From assembly GCA_029218825.1 (NCBI GenBank), contig JAQXSC010000003.1:1-51141 (forward strand): a stretch of 51,141 nucleotides of DNA, given 5' to 3'. Position 1 is the first letter of the stretch. Each line of letters opens with the position of its first letter. Positions 1-13,933 of the stretch are shown piece by piece. The notes under the pieces are model-generated. The model was not told the origin of the DNA, searched no databases, and saw only the letters and a list, made by a program, of their open reading frames with translations. The position numbers and the translations under genes are program-made. This DNA comes from Oscillospiraceae bacterium (GTDB taxonomy: Bacteria > Bacillota > Clostridia > Oscillospirales > Acutalibacteraceae).

Positions 1-16
1 CTCTTTTGTTGTCTAT

Positions 17-45
17 ATTATACAATAGTTTTCCACCCTTGTCAA
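17..45 (-). promoter_or_regulatory. Consensus promoter reading out of the left edge
   Basis: On the minus strand a perfect TTGACA (40-45) and a perfect TATAAT (17-22) are separated by 17 bases. Transcription would start within about 10 bases of the left end of the window and leave it, so the gene served is not visible. It lies just beyond the terminator of the peptidase gene, so it starts a new unit. Confidence 0.8.
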
Positions 46-57
46 GTATTTTATTAA

Positions 58-107
58 AAATTTTTTAAAAAATTTTAAAAAATTTAAGCCCTGTAAAAAC
101 AAGGCTT
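58..107 (-). terminator. Terminator after the secreted peptidase gene
   Basis: An 8-bp stem (86-93 with 100-107) with a 6-base loop is followed, in the minus direction, by a long run rich in T (about 58-85). It stands 22 bases past the stop codon of the peptidase gene. Confidence 0.75.
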
Positions 108-128
108 AAACAATAGGTTTTTTCAGTT

Positions 129-956
129 TTATACGTTGACTGTAGCCACGTGATAACCGCTGTAACTGTAGCCATATTCCGCACCGCTTCTTAAAGTTCC
201 GTCCCATGGGTCAAGAATTTTAAAGTCGCTTAAACTTGTACCGTCACCGGTATAGCCGTAGAAAGTTACGTAGTGGGTTGATGAACTTCTCATACTTAAA
301 AGTCCAACGCAGGCTCTGTTTTGGTCAAGTTCAGACTTGATTTTTGAAAGCATTGCGCTTGATGACCCAAGACGATGATATGTACCGCCGTTCCAATTAC
401 ATCCGCCACCGTACCAGAAACTGCCCGGTGTTCTCAATGTGCCTGTTACCTGATAGTAAGCATATGCAAATGAATATGCGCTGCACATTATAGTTGACTG
501 TGGGTAAGCGTGTTGTGTCTGCCAACCGATTGCTCCTGCGATTGAGGACATTTTGCTGTCGGCGATTGAGTTGCCTACAAATTTAGGCTCAACATTTACT
601 TTACATACAGACTTGATTCCGTTGCACTCTGCAACGATTTTTGTTTTGCCGGCATTTTTACAAGTAACCTTACCTTCCTTTGTTACTGTAGCCACCTTTT
701 TGTCGGTACTGTAAAATGTAGGCTCGTAGCCGTCATAATTAGTTTTAGCCTTAATGCTAAACTTCTCTCCGGCCTCTTTGTTTTCTTTTTCTTTGTTTAG
801 TTTGATTTTTAGAGAATAATCTTTTAATTTAATCTCTGAGCCAAAATCAGCAGTAAGCGGTAAAAATGTATTGTTGTCTATTACAGCGGATACTGAAAGC
901 ACGGTTGTAACAGACAGTAACAAAGCAAGAAAACCTGTGCAAATAATTTTTCTCAT
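129..956 (-). CDS. Secreted Ig-like/C39-type cysteine peptidase-like protein
   Basis: A 275-residue exported protein. Residues 1-24 form a Sec signal peptide with a lysine/arginine start, a long hydrophobic core and a likely cut after SVSA. Residues about 48-122 look like a bacterial Ig-like (BIG2) domain, with the typical VATVTKEGKVT and AGKTKI patterns. Residues about 140-275 look like a papain-fold C39-like domain: Cys158 in IMCSAYSFAYAYY, His228 in STHYVTFYGY and Asp249 in KILDPWDG have the order of a Cys-His-Asp triad. No LPXTG or membrane anchor follows, so it is probably released or held non-covalently. The start is fixed by AAGGAG five bases upstream. It is monocistronic, with its own promoter and terminator. 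The family call rests on motif order only; substrate and true peptidase activity are unknown. Confidence 0.75.
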   Translation of the reverse strand: MRKIICTGFLALLLSVTTVLSVSAVIDNNTFLPLTADFGSEIKLKDYSLKIKLNKEKENKEAGEKFSIKAKTNYDGYEPTFYSTDKKVATVTKEGKVTCKNAGKTKIVAECNGIKSVCKVNVEPKFVGNSIADSKMSSIAGAIGWQTQHAYPQSTIMCSAYSFAYAYYQVTGTLRTPGSFWYGGGCNWNGGTYHRLGSSSAMLSKIKSELDQNRACVGLLSMRSSSTHYVTFYGYTGDGTSLSDFKILDPWDGTLRSGAEYGYSYSGYHVATVNV

Positions 957-996
957 ATAATCTCCTTAAAAAACTTTTTCCTACCTTCAACTAATC

Positions 997-1010
997 ACAG
1001 TTTTAACTGT
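997..1010. promoter_or_regulatory. Palindrome at the start site of the peptidase gene
   Basis: ACAGTT-TT-AACTGT is a perfect inverted repeat with a 2-base centre. It begins 6 bases past the -10 box of the peptidase promoter, about where transcription should start. The position suits a repressor operator, but no repressor gene is adjacent and the site could also be chance in AT-rich DNA. Confidence 0.35.
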
Positions 1011-1016
1011 AACAAT

Positions 1017-1046
1017 ATTGTAACCAATTTTGTGCATATTTGTCAA
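1017..1046 (-). promoter_or_regulatory. Promoter of the secreted peptidase gene
   Basis: Minus-strand TTGACA (1041-1046) and TACAAT (1017-1022) are separated by 18 bases. The box pair stands about 60 bases upstream of the start codon. Confidence 0.6.
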
Positions 1047-1229
1047 TAGAAGTGACAAAATTATGTAACATCCTACAAGTTAGCACTAATTAACCCATAT
1101 TTTTTTGTAGTGATTTTTTCTAAATAAGAATTAAATAGTAAACTTATATATAAATCAGTTAATACTTTTAAAGTTTTTATGTAAATTGACGTTGCCGAAA
1201 TTTTGAGAAAAAGCAATTTTTTAGGAAAT

Positions 1230-1266
1230 ATATGACAAAAAGGTTGGGCAAAATGCCCAACCTTTT
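1230..1266 (-). terminator. Terminator of the carA-dapL operon
   Basis: A 13-bp stem, AAAAGGTTGGGCA (1238-1250) with its complement at 1254-1266, has a 3-base loop. In the minus direction it is followed by a short T-rich tail. It lies 21 bases past the dapL stop codon and closes the cluster. Confidence 0.85.
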
Positions 1267-1286
1267 AAAACCTAAAATATTCTATT

Positions 1287-2468
1287 TTATTTTGCTAAAA
1301 GTTTCTTAATTCTGTTTACAGCCTCGATTGTGTTTTCTCTGTCGCCGAATGAGGTCAATCTGAAATATCCTGCACCGTTTTTACCAAAGCCCTCACCGGG
1401 AGTACCAACAACGTTAGCATTTTCCAATAGGTAATCAAAGAATTCCCAACTGCCCATACTATTAGGACACTTTAGCCAGATGTACGGTGAGTTTTTGCCG
1501 CCTGTGTAGTAAATGCCCAGTTCATCCATAGCAGAAGAAATAATACGTGCATTTTCCTGATAATAAGCAATATTCTCTTTTATCTGTTTTTGACCCTCTT
1601 CGCTGAACACAGCCGCTGCGCCTCTTTGAACAGGCCATGAAACACCGTTAAATTTTGTAGCCTCTCTGCGGTACCACAGTTTGTAAATATTGTGACCGTC
1701 ACGTTCAAGTTCCTTTGGAATTACTGTATAACCGCAACGTGTACCTGTGAATCCTGCTGTCTTTGACAGTGAGCAAAACTCAATAGCACAGGTGCGAGCG
1801 CCCTCAACAGCAAAGATTGAACGAGGAGCGTCGTCGGTAATAAATGCTTCGTAAGCCGCGTCGTACAGCAGAATAGCATCGTTTGCATTTGCATAGTCAA
1901 CCCATTCCTTTAACTGGTCATATGTGTAGGCAGAGCCTGTTGGGTTATTAGGGGAGCAAAGATAGATAATATCTGCTTTTACATCTTTTGGAGGCATAGC
2001 CGCAAAACCGTTTTCGGCAGTAGAATCGGCATAAACGATTTTTCTGCCTGCCATTATGTTACTGTCAACATACACAGGATAAACAGGGTCGGTAACCATT
2101 ACAACATTATCCTCGCCGAATATATCGCCTATATTACCGCAGTCGGACTTTGCACCGTCTGATACAAATATCTCACCTGCATCTACCTTTACACCAAACC
2201 CCTTGTAATAATCGGAAATAGCCTGACGTAAAAACTCATAGCCCTCGTAGTCAGGATAACCTTTGAAAGTTTCCTTGTGTCCAAGTTCATCTGCACCCTG
2301 TTTCATAGCCTCTACTACTACAGGAGCAAGTGGCAGAGTAACGTCGCCTATACCAAGTCTGATTACCTTTTTGTCAGGATTTGCTTTGATATACTCGTTT
2401 GTTCTTTTGGCTACCTCGGCAAAAAGATAGTTTGGAACTAAATTGTCGTAATTACTGTTGATTTTCAT
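1287..2468 (-). CDS. dapL: LL-diaminopimelate aminotransferase
   Basis: This PLP enzyme converts tetrahydrodipicolinate and glutamate directly to LL-diaminopimelate and 2-oxoglutarate, bypassing the DapD/C/E or acetylase steps of lysine synthesis. The 393 residues match the usual family length of about 390-410. The N-terminus (RLGIGDVTLPL), the substrate region (CSPNNPTGSAY) and the PLP-lysine motif SLSKTAGFTGTR are characteristic of DapL within class I/II aminotransferases. CGGAGGC stands five bases before the ATG. It is the last gene of the cluster, 22 bases after pyrG. Its product is the substrate of the DapF half of the fusion protein encoded just upstream, so the two ends of the cluster catalyse consecutive steps. 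Cytoplasmic. High certainty. Confidence 0.95.
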   Translation of the reverse strand: MKINSNYDNLVPNYLFAEVAKRTNEYIKANPDKKVIRLGIGDVTLPLAPVVVEAMKQGADELGHKETFKGYPDYEGYEFLRQAISDYYKGFGVKVDAGEIFVSDGAKSDCGNIGDIFGEDNVVMVTDPVYPVYVDSNIMAGRKIVYADSTAENGFAAMPPKDVKADIIYLCSPNNPTGSAYTYDQLKEWVDYANANDAILLYDAAYEAFITDDAPRSIFAVEGARTCAIEFCSLSKTAGFTGTRCGYTVIPKELERDGHNIYKLWYRREATKFNGVSWPVQRGAAAVFSEEGQKQIKENIAYYQENARIISSAMDELGIYYTGGKNSPYIWLKCPNSMGSWEFFDYLLENANVVGTPGEGFGKNGAGYFRLTSFGDRENTIEAVNRIKKLLAK

Positions 2469-2490
2469 AATTGCCTCCGGATATTATAAA

Positions 2491-8152
<5,662 letters not shown>

Positions 8153-8195
8153 AATATCATTCCTTATTCTTTATATTATTACGTATGATTTAAAC

Positions 8196-9278
8196 TTATT
8201 CTTTATTTTCTTTCATTAATTCAACAAATCTGTCAAAGAGGAAAGCGGTGTCCTTTGGGCCGCCGCAAGCCTCCGGGTGGAACTGAACGGAGAAAGCAGG
8301 CATATCGGTATAGTTGATACCCTCGCAGGTTCCGTCGTTGCCGTTTACAAAACTTACTTCACTGTTTTTGGGAACAGAGTCGTTGATAACAGCATAGCCG
8401 TGATTTTGTGAGGTAATATAAACTCTGTTTGTTTTAACCTCTTTAGCAGGTTGGTTTGCACCTCTGTGTCCGTAGTGGAGTTTCTCGGTTTTTGCGCCCT
8501 GTGAAAGAGCAAGAAGTTGATGCCCCAGACAAATACCAAAGGTTGGAATTTTGTTTTTGCAAAGTTCCTTTAGAGTAGCAATAGCCTCTACATTTTCCTG
8601 TGGATCTCCCGGGCCGTTTGACAGCATAATACCGTCAGGATTCATAGCCAGAATATCCTTTGCGGAAGTATTGTAAGGTACAACTGTTACGTTACAACCT
8701 CTCTTTACAAGTTCTCTGCCGATATTGTGCTTTGCACCATAGTCAATAAGCACAACGTCAAGTTCAGGATTTTGGGCATTAAAGGTCTGTTTTTCTTTTA
8801 TTGAAGTGCTTTTTACTGCGTCCTTTACAGTATAGCCTTTCATTTCCTCTATGTCTTTTTCAAGGTTGTCAAGGCTGTATGTGAGTTTGCAGTTCATAAC
8901 ACCGTACTCTCTAACAATCTTTGTTAATGCACGAGTGTCAATATCGTATAAGCCGGGGATTTTTGCACTTTTTAAAAAAGTGTCAAGATCCCCTTGGCAA
9001 CGGAAGTTACTTGGGGCTTGGCACCAATTTCTGACAATATAGGCTTTTAGAGCCGGAGCGTCGCTTTCAAAATCAGCGGGTATTACTCCGTAGTTTCCGA
9101 TAAGGGGGAATGTTTGAATAACCACCTGACCGTAGTAACTTGGGTCGGTGAGTGTTTCAAGATAACCTGTCATAGCAGTAGTAAAGACAAGTTCTCCTGT
9201 AGTTTCTTTTTCAAATCCGAAGGACTTACCCTCAAAGTATGTGCCGTTTTCAAGTATTAAATATGCACTGCGGCTCAT
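8196..9278 (-). CDS. carA: Carbamoyl-phosphate synthase small subunit
   Basis: CarA hydrolyses glutamine and channels ammonia to CarB for arginine and pyrimidine synthesis. The 360-residue protein has the N-terminal CPSase small-chain domain (LILENGTYFEGKSFG) and a C-terminal class I amidotransferase. The latter shows the nucleophile in GICLGHQ, GPGDP before it, and the catalytic His-Glu in QFHPEA. The length fits the family. Only 43 bases separate it from the carB-dapF fusion, and it lies 31 bases after the ANTAR gene with no terminator between. It is therefore probably cotranscribed with that regulator. No PyrR-type attenuator is seen before it. AGGAAGG stands upstream of the ATG. Confidence 0.95.
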   Translation of the reverse strand: MSRSAYLILENGTYFEGKSFGFEKETTGELVFTTAMTGYLETLTDPSYYGQVVIQTFPLIGNYGVIPADFESDAPALKAYIVRNWCQAPSNFRCQGDLDTFLKSAKIPGLYDIDTRALTKIVREYGVMNCKLTYSLDNLEKDIEEMKGYTVKDAVKSTSIKEKQTFNAQNPELDVVLIDYGAKHNIGRELVKRGCNVTVVPYNTSAKDILAMNPDGIMLSNGPGDPQENVEAIATLKELCKNKIPTFGICLGHQLLALSQGAKTEKLHYGHRGANQPAKEVKTNRVYITSQNHGYAVINDSVPKNSEVSFVNGNDGTCEGINYTDMPAFSVQFHPEACGGPKDTAFLFDRFVELMKENKE

Positions 9279-9309
9279 AATATGACCTTCCTTTCAAATC
9301 CTAAATTTA

Positions 9310-9879
9310 TTAGTTCTCATAGGTTTTAATAACCTGTTTAGCAACTGTTAGTTTATTAGTACGCATATCCATTGCCTGTTTTTCGATATAGTGATGTGCC
9401 TGTTTTTCTGTCATAGACAAACACTGCATAAGCAACAGTTTAGCCCTGTTGATTATTTTCATTTCCTCGATTTTGCTTTTAAGTTGTTTATTCTCGGATT
9501 CCACAGACAACAAGCGTTCTTTAAAGCACTGGGTAAATATCATATAGTGGTGAAACAGGTGTTTATTAACAGGTTTTTGAATTACCAGCACACCGTATTT
9601 ATCAACCATAGATGCAACTTCCATTGCTTTCTCCTGTTGTACCACAAGTATTACGCAGGACTTTGTGTTTTCTGCACAGAATATGGAAAAATCAATTCCG
9701 GATTCCTCGCATAAAGGAGTGTTGATTACAATTAAATCATACTCTGTATCCAACACCTTTTCCTTTGCGTCCTCCGAACTGACGGTACAATCCACATTTT
9801 CGTAATTTTCCGTGGATAAAAGTTGAGCAATGGCTTTTATGCTTGTTTCTGTTTTAGAAACAATTAATGCTTTTTTCAT
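9310..9879 (-). CDS. ANTAR-domain response regulator (RNA-binding antiterminator)
   Basis: The 189-residue protein has a receiver-like N-terminal domain (residues 1 to about 120). The usual acidic pocket is incomplete, so it may be a pseudo-receiver. A coiled-coil linker (about 122-138, ESENKQLKSKIEEMK) leads into a C-terminal ANTAR domain (about 138-185) with the family pattern INRAKLLLMQCLSMTEKQAHHYIEKQA. ANTAR proteins bind paired hexaloop hairpins in mRNA leaders and prevent termination, often at nitrogen genes in Clostridia. The gene sits between the glutamate synthase cluster, from which a terminator separates it, and carA, which it precedes by 31 bases. The best target in view is the glnN leader at 15371-15433. 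No histidine kinase is encoded nearby. Confidence 0.88.
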   Translation of the reverse strand: MKKALIVSKTETSIKAIAQLLSTENYENVDCTVSSEDAKEKVLDTEYDLIVINTPLCEESGIDFSIFCAENTKSCVILVVQQEKAMEVASMVDKYGVLVIQKPVNKHLFHHYMIFTQCFKERLLSVESENKQLKSKIEEMKIINRAKLLLMQCLSMTEKQAHHYIEKQAMDMRTNKLTVAKQVIKTYEN

Positions 9880-9965
9880 AACATCACCATCATAATATTT
9901 TAAAGTATCAAATGCAAAAAGTGATTACATATTAGAATTATACTCAAATTATTTTTATCTTTTTA

Positions 9966-9999
9966 CAAAAAGAGCCGCGATTTTTCACGCAGCCCTTTT
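9966..9999 (-). terminator. Terminator of the glutamate synthase cluster
   Basis: A 10-bp stem (9970-9979 with 9988-9997, two G-U pairs in RNA) has an 8-base loop and is followed in the minus direction by TTTTTG. It is 5 bases past the stop of the GXGXG subunit gene and separates that cluster from the ANTAR gene. Confidence 0.85.
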
Positions 10000-10003
10000 A
10001 CAA

Positions 10004-10735
10004 TTATATATTTACGTATAAATTATGGTATGGATTTGCAGAGTTGGGAGTAATAACAACAAACTGATGGTCGAGGATTTCTTTCTTGTCCTCTTTCAAC
10101 AGTTTGCAGTATTCATCGAGATACTCGTCAATTTCAGCCATATCTTCAGGGGTCGCCAATTCCGCCTTAACCTGAGCCGGCATACTGTCAGGTATTTCAT
10201 CTAAAGAGCATCTCAGATACATCTTTCCGCCGTGCATACCTGTACCGCAGAAATTACCTACAATTCTTTTCTTTTGAGTATTCATACCAAGTACGATTAT
10301 ATATCCCCCTGCCTGATACTCACCTAAAAATGTACCTGCCGCACCGCCGATAATTACAACCGGCGGATTGCCGATATAGGATTTCATATGAATACCTGTA
10401 CGATAACCGCTGTCACCATGGGCAAAAATTTTACCTCCGCGCATACCATAGCCTGTAGTATCGCCGCAATTACCCTTTACGATTATTCTGCCTGTATTCA
10501 TAGTATCTCCGGTTGCGTCTTGGGCGTTACCGTTTACTATAATATCTGAGCCGTTAAGATAACAGCCAAGGGCATTACCGGGAGTACCGTTAATGGTAAT
10601 TTTCTTACCGCTTGAAGCAGCGCCGATATATCTCTGCCCCATACAGTTATCTATCGTAATATTCTTTTCCTCTGACTCTCTTACAAGACCGTTTAAATCC
10701 TTAAAGTGCATAGCACCTGCTGTAATATTCATCAT
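10004..10735 (-). CDS. Glutamate synthase, GXGXG (alpha C-terminal) domain subunit
   Basis: A 243-residue protein equal to the C-terminal right-handed beta-helix domain of classical GltB. Repeated glycine patterns run from about residue 30 to 170 (GAASSGKKITING, GYGMRGGKIFAHGDSG, GNFCGTGMHGGKMYLR). This domain has no active site. In the large enzyme it packs between the amidotransferase and the FMN domain and supports the ammonia tunnel. Here it is a separate last subunit of a split, archaeal-like glutamate synthase. A short C-terminal tail of about 65 residues follows the helix. Its start overlaps the stop of the oxidoreductase gene by four bases, and GGAGGC precedes it. Confidence 0.9.
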   Translation of the reverse strand: MMNITAGAMHFKDLNGLVRESEEKNITIDNCMGQRYIGAASSGKKITINGTPGNALGCYLNGSDIIVNGNAQDATGDTMNTGRIIVKGNCGDTTGYGMRGGKIFAHGDSGYRTGIHMKSYIGNPPVVIIGGAAGTFLGEYQAGGYIIVLGMNTQKKRIVGNFCGTGMHGGKMYLRCSLDEIPDSMPAQVKAELATPEDMAEIDEYLDEYCKLLKEDKKEILDHQFVVITPNSANPYHNLYVNI

Positions 10736-11964
10736 AGGGTGCCTCCTAACTTTTCATTTCGGTAGGATTTAGCCATAGCCATAAGCTGAGGGTTATCCTT
10801 TATTAATTCAAAATCCACTTCCGAAAGCGGTGTTTTATTACGTACCAAGGCTGTATAAATACCTGCTTTGGCAACGTTGCCTATCATAATAAATCCTTTT
10901 AAAAGTCCGTCCTTCGTAAACAGGCACTTATAATCCTGACCGTCCTCTGTAACATATGTATCTCCCACATATGCACCTGCGGTAATAATATGATAGTCAA
11001 AGAAACCGATTGCATTCATAGGTACAGGATTGTCAAAACTCTTATCTCCCCCAGCCATATTTACACCGGCAGTTTCACCCTGTAAATATGCGTTGGGAAG
11101 TATTGCGATAATCTGATCTTCATCTGTTGCAATATTATGACTTACGGTACAGTCACCTGCGGAATAAATGTCCTCAAGTGAAGTTTCGCTCTTTGAATTT
11201 ACAACAATTCCTCGCTGAACGTCACCGCCGATTTCAGATACAAGTTCCGTATTGGGACGAACACCCACTGCAACAACAAGCACGTCAAAGTCAATTACCT
11301 TACCGCTTTTAAGTGTTGCGGTATTTTCTGTAAACTGCGCTACGCTGTCGTTAAGGGTAAACTTGATACCCTTTTCATTTTCAAGGAATTTCTGAACAAG
11401 TGCAGAGCCTTTTTCGTCTAAAATACTTGGTAAAATTCTGTTGGCAAGGTCAACAACCTCTACGGATTTCACCTTGTCAACAATGCCCTCAACGCATTTC
11501 AAACCGATAAGACCTGCGCCTATTACAAGGACTTTTGTGTCGCTATTAATAACCTTTTCCAGACTGTGAGCGTCGTCAAGTGTCATAAAGTTAAAGGCGT
11601 TTTCAACACAGTCCAAACCCTCCATGGGGGGAACAAAAGGACGTGAGCCTGTTGCCACAAGAAGTTTATCATATTCAACTACACAGCCGTCATCAAGTTC
11701 CACATTTTTACTGTCCTTGTTGATTTTTACAACCTTTTTACCAAGGATAGTTTCTACGTTGTTTTTCTCATAGAAATCATCAGGTCTGTACTTCATATGC
11801 TCCTCGTCGGTTTTGCCTAAAAGCATATAGGAAATAAGGGGACGGCCGTATGTATGATGAGGCTCGTCGGAAATAACAGTTATCTTTCCTTTGGTATCAA
11901 CTTTTCTGATACCCTCAATGCAACCAACCGCTGCTGTTGAGTTACCGATAATTACGTAATTCAT
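10732..11964 (-). CDS. FAD/NAD-dependent oxidoreductase of the split glutamate synthase
   Basis: A 410-residue two-dinucleotide-fold flavoprotein. The N-terminal FAD fold starts NYVIIGNSTAAVGCIEGI, ATGSRPF follows the first fold, the NAD-binding fold is marked by VLVIGAGLIGLKCVEG, and DIYSAGDC contacts FAD near residue 275. It most likely takes electrons from NAD(P)H and passes them through the adjacent ferredoxin to the FMN subunit, the role GltD plays in standard GOGAT. It resembles the NADH-rubredoxin/nitrite reductase-type oxidoreductases rather than GltD. I chose the ATG at 11964, preceded by GGTGAGGTG. A GTG at 11976 overlapping the upstream stop would add four residues and is also possible. 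Confidence 0.88.
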   Translation of the reverse strand: MNYVIIGNSTAAVGCIEGIRKVDTKGKITVISDEPHHTYGRPLISYMLLGKTDEEHMKYRPDDFYEKNNVETILGKKVVKINKDSKNVELDDGCVVEYDKLLVATGSRPFVPPMEGLDCVENAFNFMTLDDAHSLEKVINSDTKVLVIGAGLIGLKCVEGIVDKVKSVEVVDLANRILPSILDEKGSALVQKFLENEKGIKFTLNDSVAQFTENTATLKSGKVIDFDVLVVAVGVRPNTELVSEIGGDVQRGIVVNSKSETSLEDIYSAGDCTVSHNIATDEDQIIAILPNAYLQGETAGVNMAGGDKSFDNPVPMNAIGFFDYHIITAGAYVGDTYVTEDGQDYKCLFTKDGLLKGFIMIGNVAKAGIYTALVRNKTPLSEVDFELIKDNPQLMAMAKSYRNEKLGGTL

Positions 11965-11972
11965 AGGACACC

Positions 11973-12398
11973 TCACCTTTCTTCAAATACTATTGCGTTG
12001 TTGGGACAACCTTTTACGCAAAGTGGCTCGGTGCCGTTTTTAGTGCAAAGTTCACACTTCTGCATAGGGCCTTCGTCACTTGGCAAAATACAGCCGTAGG
12101 GACAAGCCATTACACAGGTGAAACAGCCTACGCACTTGCTCTGGTCGATAGTAACCAAACCGTCTTTCTGACTTAATGCACCTGAAATACAACTTTTAAC
12201 ACAAATAGGGTCGTCACAATGTCTGCATTGTACTGCAAAATTTATACTGTCACTTTCCTCAATGCGAATACGAGGATTGATTTTTTTACCTTTAAGTGCC
12301 TTTACCATATCGGTTATGCCTGAATTTGCATAAGCACAGTTATATTCACAAAGATGGCAGCCAAGGCACCATTCTTCGTTTACCCAAACTTTTTTCAT
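11973..12398 (-). CDS. Polyferredoxin-type 4Fe-4S electron-transfer subunit
   Basis: A 141-residue ferredoxin of the HycB/DmsB-like four-cluster type. Cysteine groups are visible as CLGCHLCEYNC near the N-terminus, CRHCDDPICVKSC in the middle, CVGCFTCVMACP at about residue 90, and CELC with CVKGCP at the end. Together they can bind four [4Fe-4S] clusters. It probably shuttles electrons from the flavoprotein encoded downstream to the glutamate synthase core encoded upstream. Its stop overlaps the alternative GTG start of the flavoprotein gene, and 11 bases separate it from the FMN subunit gene. It is cytoplasmic, with no Tat or Sec signal. Confidence 0.9.
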   Translation of the reverse strand: MKKVWVNEEWCLGCHLCEYNCAYANSGITDMVKALKGKKINPRIRIEESDSINFAVQCRHCDDPICVKSCISGALSQKDGLVTIDQSKCVGCFTCVMACPYGCILPSDEGPMQKCELCTKNGTEPLCVKGCPNNAIVFEER

Positions 12399-12409
12399 AA
12401 TGATACCTC

Positions 12410-13933
12410 CTATTCACCTGCGTGCTTGATTCCCAAGATTTCAAGTTCTTTTTCTGTCAGTCCGATACCTCTCAGCATCAGCCTGTTTCCTCTCAATGAT
12501 TCGATAGAGTTGATACCCATACCGCCCATAATTTCCTTAATCTCATTGTTCCAAGCGGTTACAAGATTAACAAGTCTTTTTGCACCGATTTCAGGGTTAA
12601 GACGTTTTACAAGGTCTGCACGTTGGGTAGCAATACCCCAATTACATTTACCGCCGTGACAATGTCTGCATTGGTGACAACCAAGGGCAATCAATGCGGC
12701 TGTACCGATATATACAGCGTCTGCGCCAAGTGCAATAGCCTTTACAATATCTGCGCTGTTACGGATTGAACCGCCTACTACAAGGCTGATATTATTTCTT
12801 ATGCCTTCGTCACGAAGTCGCTGGTCAACTGATGCAAGTGCAAGTTCAATAGGAATACCAACGCTGTCACGAATACGTGTAGGTGCGGCACCTGTACCGC
12901 CTCTGAAACCGTCAATTACAATTATATCAGCGCCGCCTCTGGCAATACCACTTGCAATAGCGGCTACGTTATGTACTGCGGCAACCTTTACAATAACAGG
13001 CTTTTTATATGCAGTAGCCTCTTTTAATGTAAATACAAGTTGTCGCAAATCCTCGATTGAATAAATATCGTGGTGAGGAGCAGGAGAAATGGCGTCACTT
13101 CCCAAAGGTATCATACGTGTTTGTGATACGTCAACAGTTACCTTTGCACCGGGCAAGTGTCCGCCGATACCGGGCTTTGCGCCCTGACCGATTTTGATTT
13201 CAATAGCCGCACCTGCTTCAAGATAATCCTGGAATACACCGAAACGGCCTGACGCTACCTGAACGATTGTGTTTGGGCCGTATTGATAAAAGTCCTTGTG
13301 CAGACCGCCCTCACCGGTATTATAGTATGTTCCCAGTTCCGTAGCCGCCATAGCCAAACTCTTGTGAGCATTATAGGAAATAGCGCCATAGGACATAGCG
13401 GAAAACATTACAGGAACATCTAACTGAAGTTGTGGGTCAAGGTTGTTTATTACGTTTCCATCCTCGTCACGTTCAATCTTGCTTGGCTTTTTGCCCAAGA
13501 ATACCTTTGTTTCCATAGGCTCACGAAGTGGGTCGATAGATGGGTTTGTAACCTGTGATGCATTGATTAAAATTTTATCCCAATAAATAGGGTATTTTTC
13601 AGGGTTACCCATTGAACTCAACAATGCTCCGCCTGTACCTGCCTGTCTGATAAGTTGGTCGATAACAGGTTGCGTCCAGTTAGCAGATGGGCGGTACATA
13701 TCATCATTCTTAACAATCTTCAATGCACGTGTAGGACACATTGACACACAGCGGTGACAGTTTACGCATTTTGTTTCATCGCTGAATAACTTTCCTGTGT
13801 CAGGGTCAAACCAATGGACTTCATTTGCACACTGTCTTTCACAAACTCGACAGGCAATACATCTGTCCTGATTTCTCACTACCTCAAAATCAGAGGGAAC
13901 GAAGTTTTGTGGTGATACAAATTCCCTAACCAT
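12410..13933 (-). CDS. gltB: Glutamate synthase central FMN subunit with ferredoxin domain
   Basis: A 507-residue catalytic core. Residues about 20-80 carry two 4Fe-4S motifs (CIACRVCERQC and CVNCHRCVSMCP), an arrangement typical of archaeal-like GltB. The rest is the FMN-binding glutamate synthase barrel, with GEGGLHKDF, GQGAKPGIGGHLPG and DGFRGGTGAAPT for FMN and 2-oxoglutarate binding. CHQCRHCHGGKCNWG holds the cysteines that ligate the 3Fe-4S cluster. It reduces 2-iminoglutarate, formed from 2-oxoglutarate and ammonia, to glutamate. Its ATG overlaps the stop of the amidotransferase gene (TAATG), implying coupled translation. The symbol denotes the GltB central domain only. Confidence 0.94.
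   Translation of the reverse strand: MVREFVSPQNFVPSDFEVVRNQDRCIACRVCERQCANEVHWFDPDTGKLFSDETKCVNCHRCVSMCPTRALKIVKNDDMYRPSANWTQPVIDQLIRQAGTGGALLSSMGNPEKYPIYWDKILINASQVTNPSIDPLREPMETKVFLGKKPSKIERDEDGNVINNLDPQLQLDVPVMFSAMSYGAISYNAHKSLAMAATELGTYYNTGEGGLHKDFYQYGPNTIVQVASGRFGVFQDYLEAGAAIEIKIGQGAKPGIGGHLPGAKVTVDVSQTRMIPLGSDAISPAPHHDIYSIEDLRQLVFTLKEATAYKKPVIVKVAAVHNVAAIASGIARGGADIIVIDGFRGGTGAAPTRIRDSVGIPIELALASVDQRLRDEGIRNNISLVVGGSIRNSADIVKAIALGADAVYIGTAALIALGCHQCRHCHGGKCNWGIATQRADLVKRLNPEIGAKRLVNLVTAWNNEIKEIMGGMGINSIESLRGNRLMLRGIGLTEKELEILGIKHAGE

Larger units (their letters stand above)
957..1286 (-). other. Intergenic region between peptidase gene and dapL
   Basis: This 330-base AT-rich gap holds the peptidase promoter (1017-1046), a palindrome at 997-1010 and the terminator of the dapL operon (1230-1266). 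I see nothing recognisable in 1047-1229: no open reading frame with a ribosome binding site and no RNA gene. Confidence 0.6.

Noticed and set aside
2469-2490. Lysine riboswitch before dapL
   Set aside because: The gap is 22 bases and holds only the dapL ribosome binding site.
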